Source: Sulfoacidibacillus thermotolerans
GTDB lineage: Bacteria; Bacillota; Bacilli; Alicyclobacillales; SLC66
Length of the DNA stretch: 41,869 nt
Assembly: GCF_003144315.1 (NCBI RefSeq)
Contig: NZ_MPDK01000024.1
Span: forward strand, 1 to 41,869
Reading direction: 5' to 3'
A program made the translations under genes and the position numbers. Positions 41,805 to 41,869 of this stretch are shown here, piece after piece. Below the pieces are notes generated by a model that did not search any database, was not told where the DNA came from, and saw only the letters and a list, made by a program, of their open reading frames with translations. Every line of letters starts with the position of its first letter. Position 1 is the stretch's first letter.

Positions 41805-41869
41805 GTACGCCCGGCATGGGCGGAATCTTTAGGGTGTAAGTCCCGAACGGGGGTTGGCGACAAACCTAC
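41805..41869 (+). mobile_element. 5' end of a group II intron, probably class C (cut by window edge)
   Basis: Directly after the terminator T run the sequence reads GTACGCCCGGCATGGGCGG, then AGGGTGTAAGTCCCGAACGG. This matches the 5' end of bacterial group IIC introns (GTGCGCCCGGCATGGG... AGTCCCGAAC). Class C introns insert just downstream of terminator hairpins, which is exactly the position here. The boundary at 41805 is set by the GTRCG-type start; A in place of the usual G at the third base is noted. The rest, including any reverse transcriptase, lies outside the window. Confidence 0.75.

Overview
The window is chromosomal DNA of an endospore-forming Bacillota, most likely a Bacilli lineage near the Alicyclobacillaceae. 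The reasons are the gene order from rpsU to sigA, which is the Bacillus yqe/yqf-dnaG-sigA neighbourhood, the sporulation genes yqfC and yqfD, a complete gerA-type germination operon, a type III polyketide synthase/methyltransferase pair, and moderate G+C with many GTG and TTG starts. The genus is inference; no 16S rRNA gene is present. I see no prophage, IS element, CRISPR array or defence island. One retroelement, a probable group IIC intron, begins at the extreme right end.

Bases 1-14328 (plus strand) form a conserved housekeeping and sporulation block: a truncated membrane-protein end, rpsU, yqeY, yqfC, yqfD, phoH, pgpH, ybeY, dgkA, cdd, era, yqzL, recO, ccpN, ppsR, dnaG and sigA. Many genes overlap by a few bases. 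Compared with Bacillus, yqeZ-floA-yqfB, glyQS and yqxD are absent; a small minus-strand membrane gene lies between recO and ccpN. The DNA before dnaG-sigA carries a sigma-H-like promoter and several Spo0A-box-like motifs. The ccpN reading frame has no normal start codon because of what looks like one extra A.

Bases 14329-24393 are more lineage-specific: an acyl-CoA dehydrogenase behind a palindrome-rich control region, trmK, a minus-strand envelope-stress set (PAP2 phosphatase, ECF sigma factor, probable anti-sigma, bactofilin-like membrane protein), a type A RNase P RNA followed by a DUF309 gene, a minus-strand set of type III PKS, ICMT-like methyltransferase and PiT phosphate transporter, a hotdog thioesterase, and an orphan molybdate-type ABC permease.

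Bases 24394-35064 hold a heterodimeric ABC exporter pair, moaA, a gerA-like A-B-C operon with a small two-helix protein downstream that may be a D subunit, two small uncharacterised membrane proteins and acpS. Bases 35065-41869 hold tRNA-Leu(CAG) behind a perfect sigma-A promoter, a GT4-like glycosyltransferase, copZ, moeA, a GtrA-like protein, a CPA1 Na+/H+ antiporter, a large exported protein of unknown function, tRNA-Ser(TGA) with its terminator and, directly after that terminator, the 5' end of the intron.

Functional themes are lipid-carrier and envelope maintenance (DgkA, PAP2, GtrA, ECF regulon), spore formation and germination (YqfC/D, GerA-C), molybdenum cofactor synthesis (MoaA, MoeA, ModB-like permease, scattered) and core replication and transcription (DnaG, SigA, RecO, RNase P). 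All product names rest on motif recognition and synteny by reading; no database search was possible.
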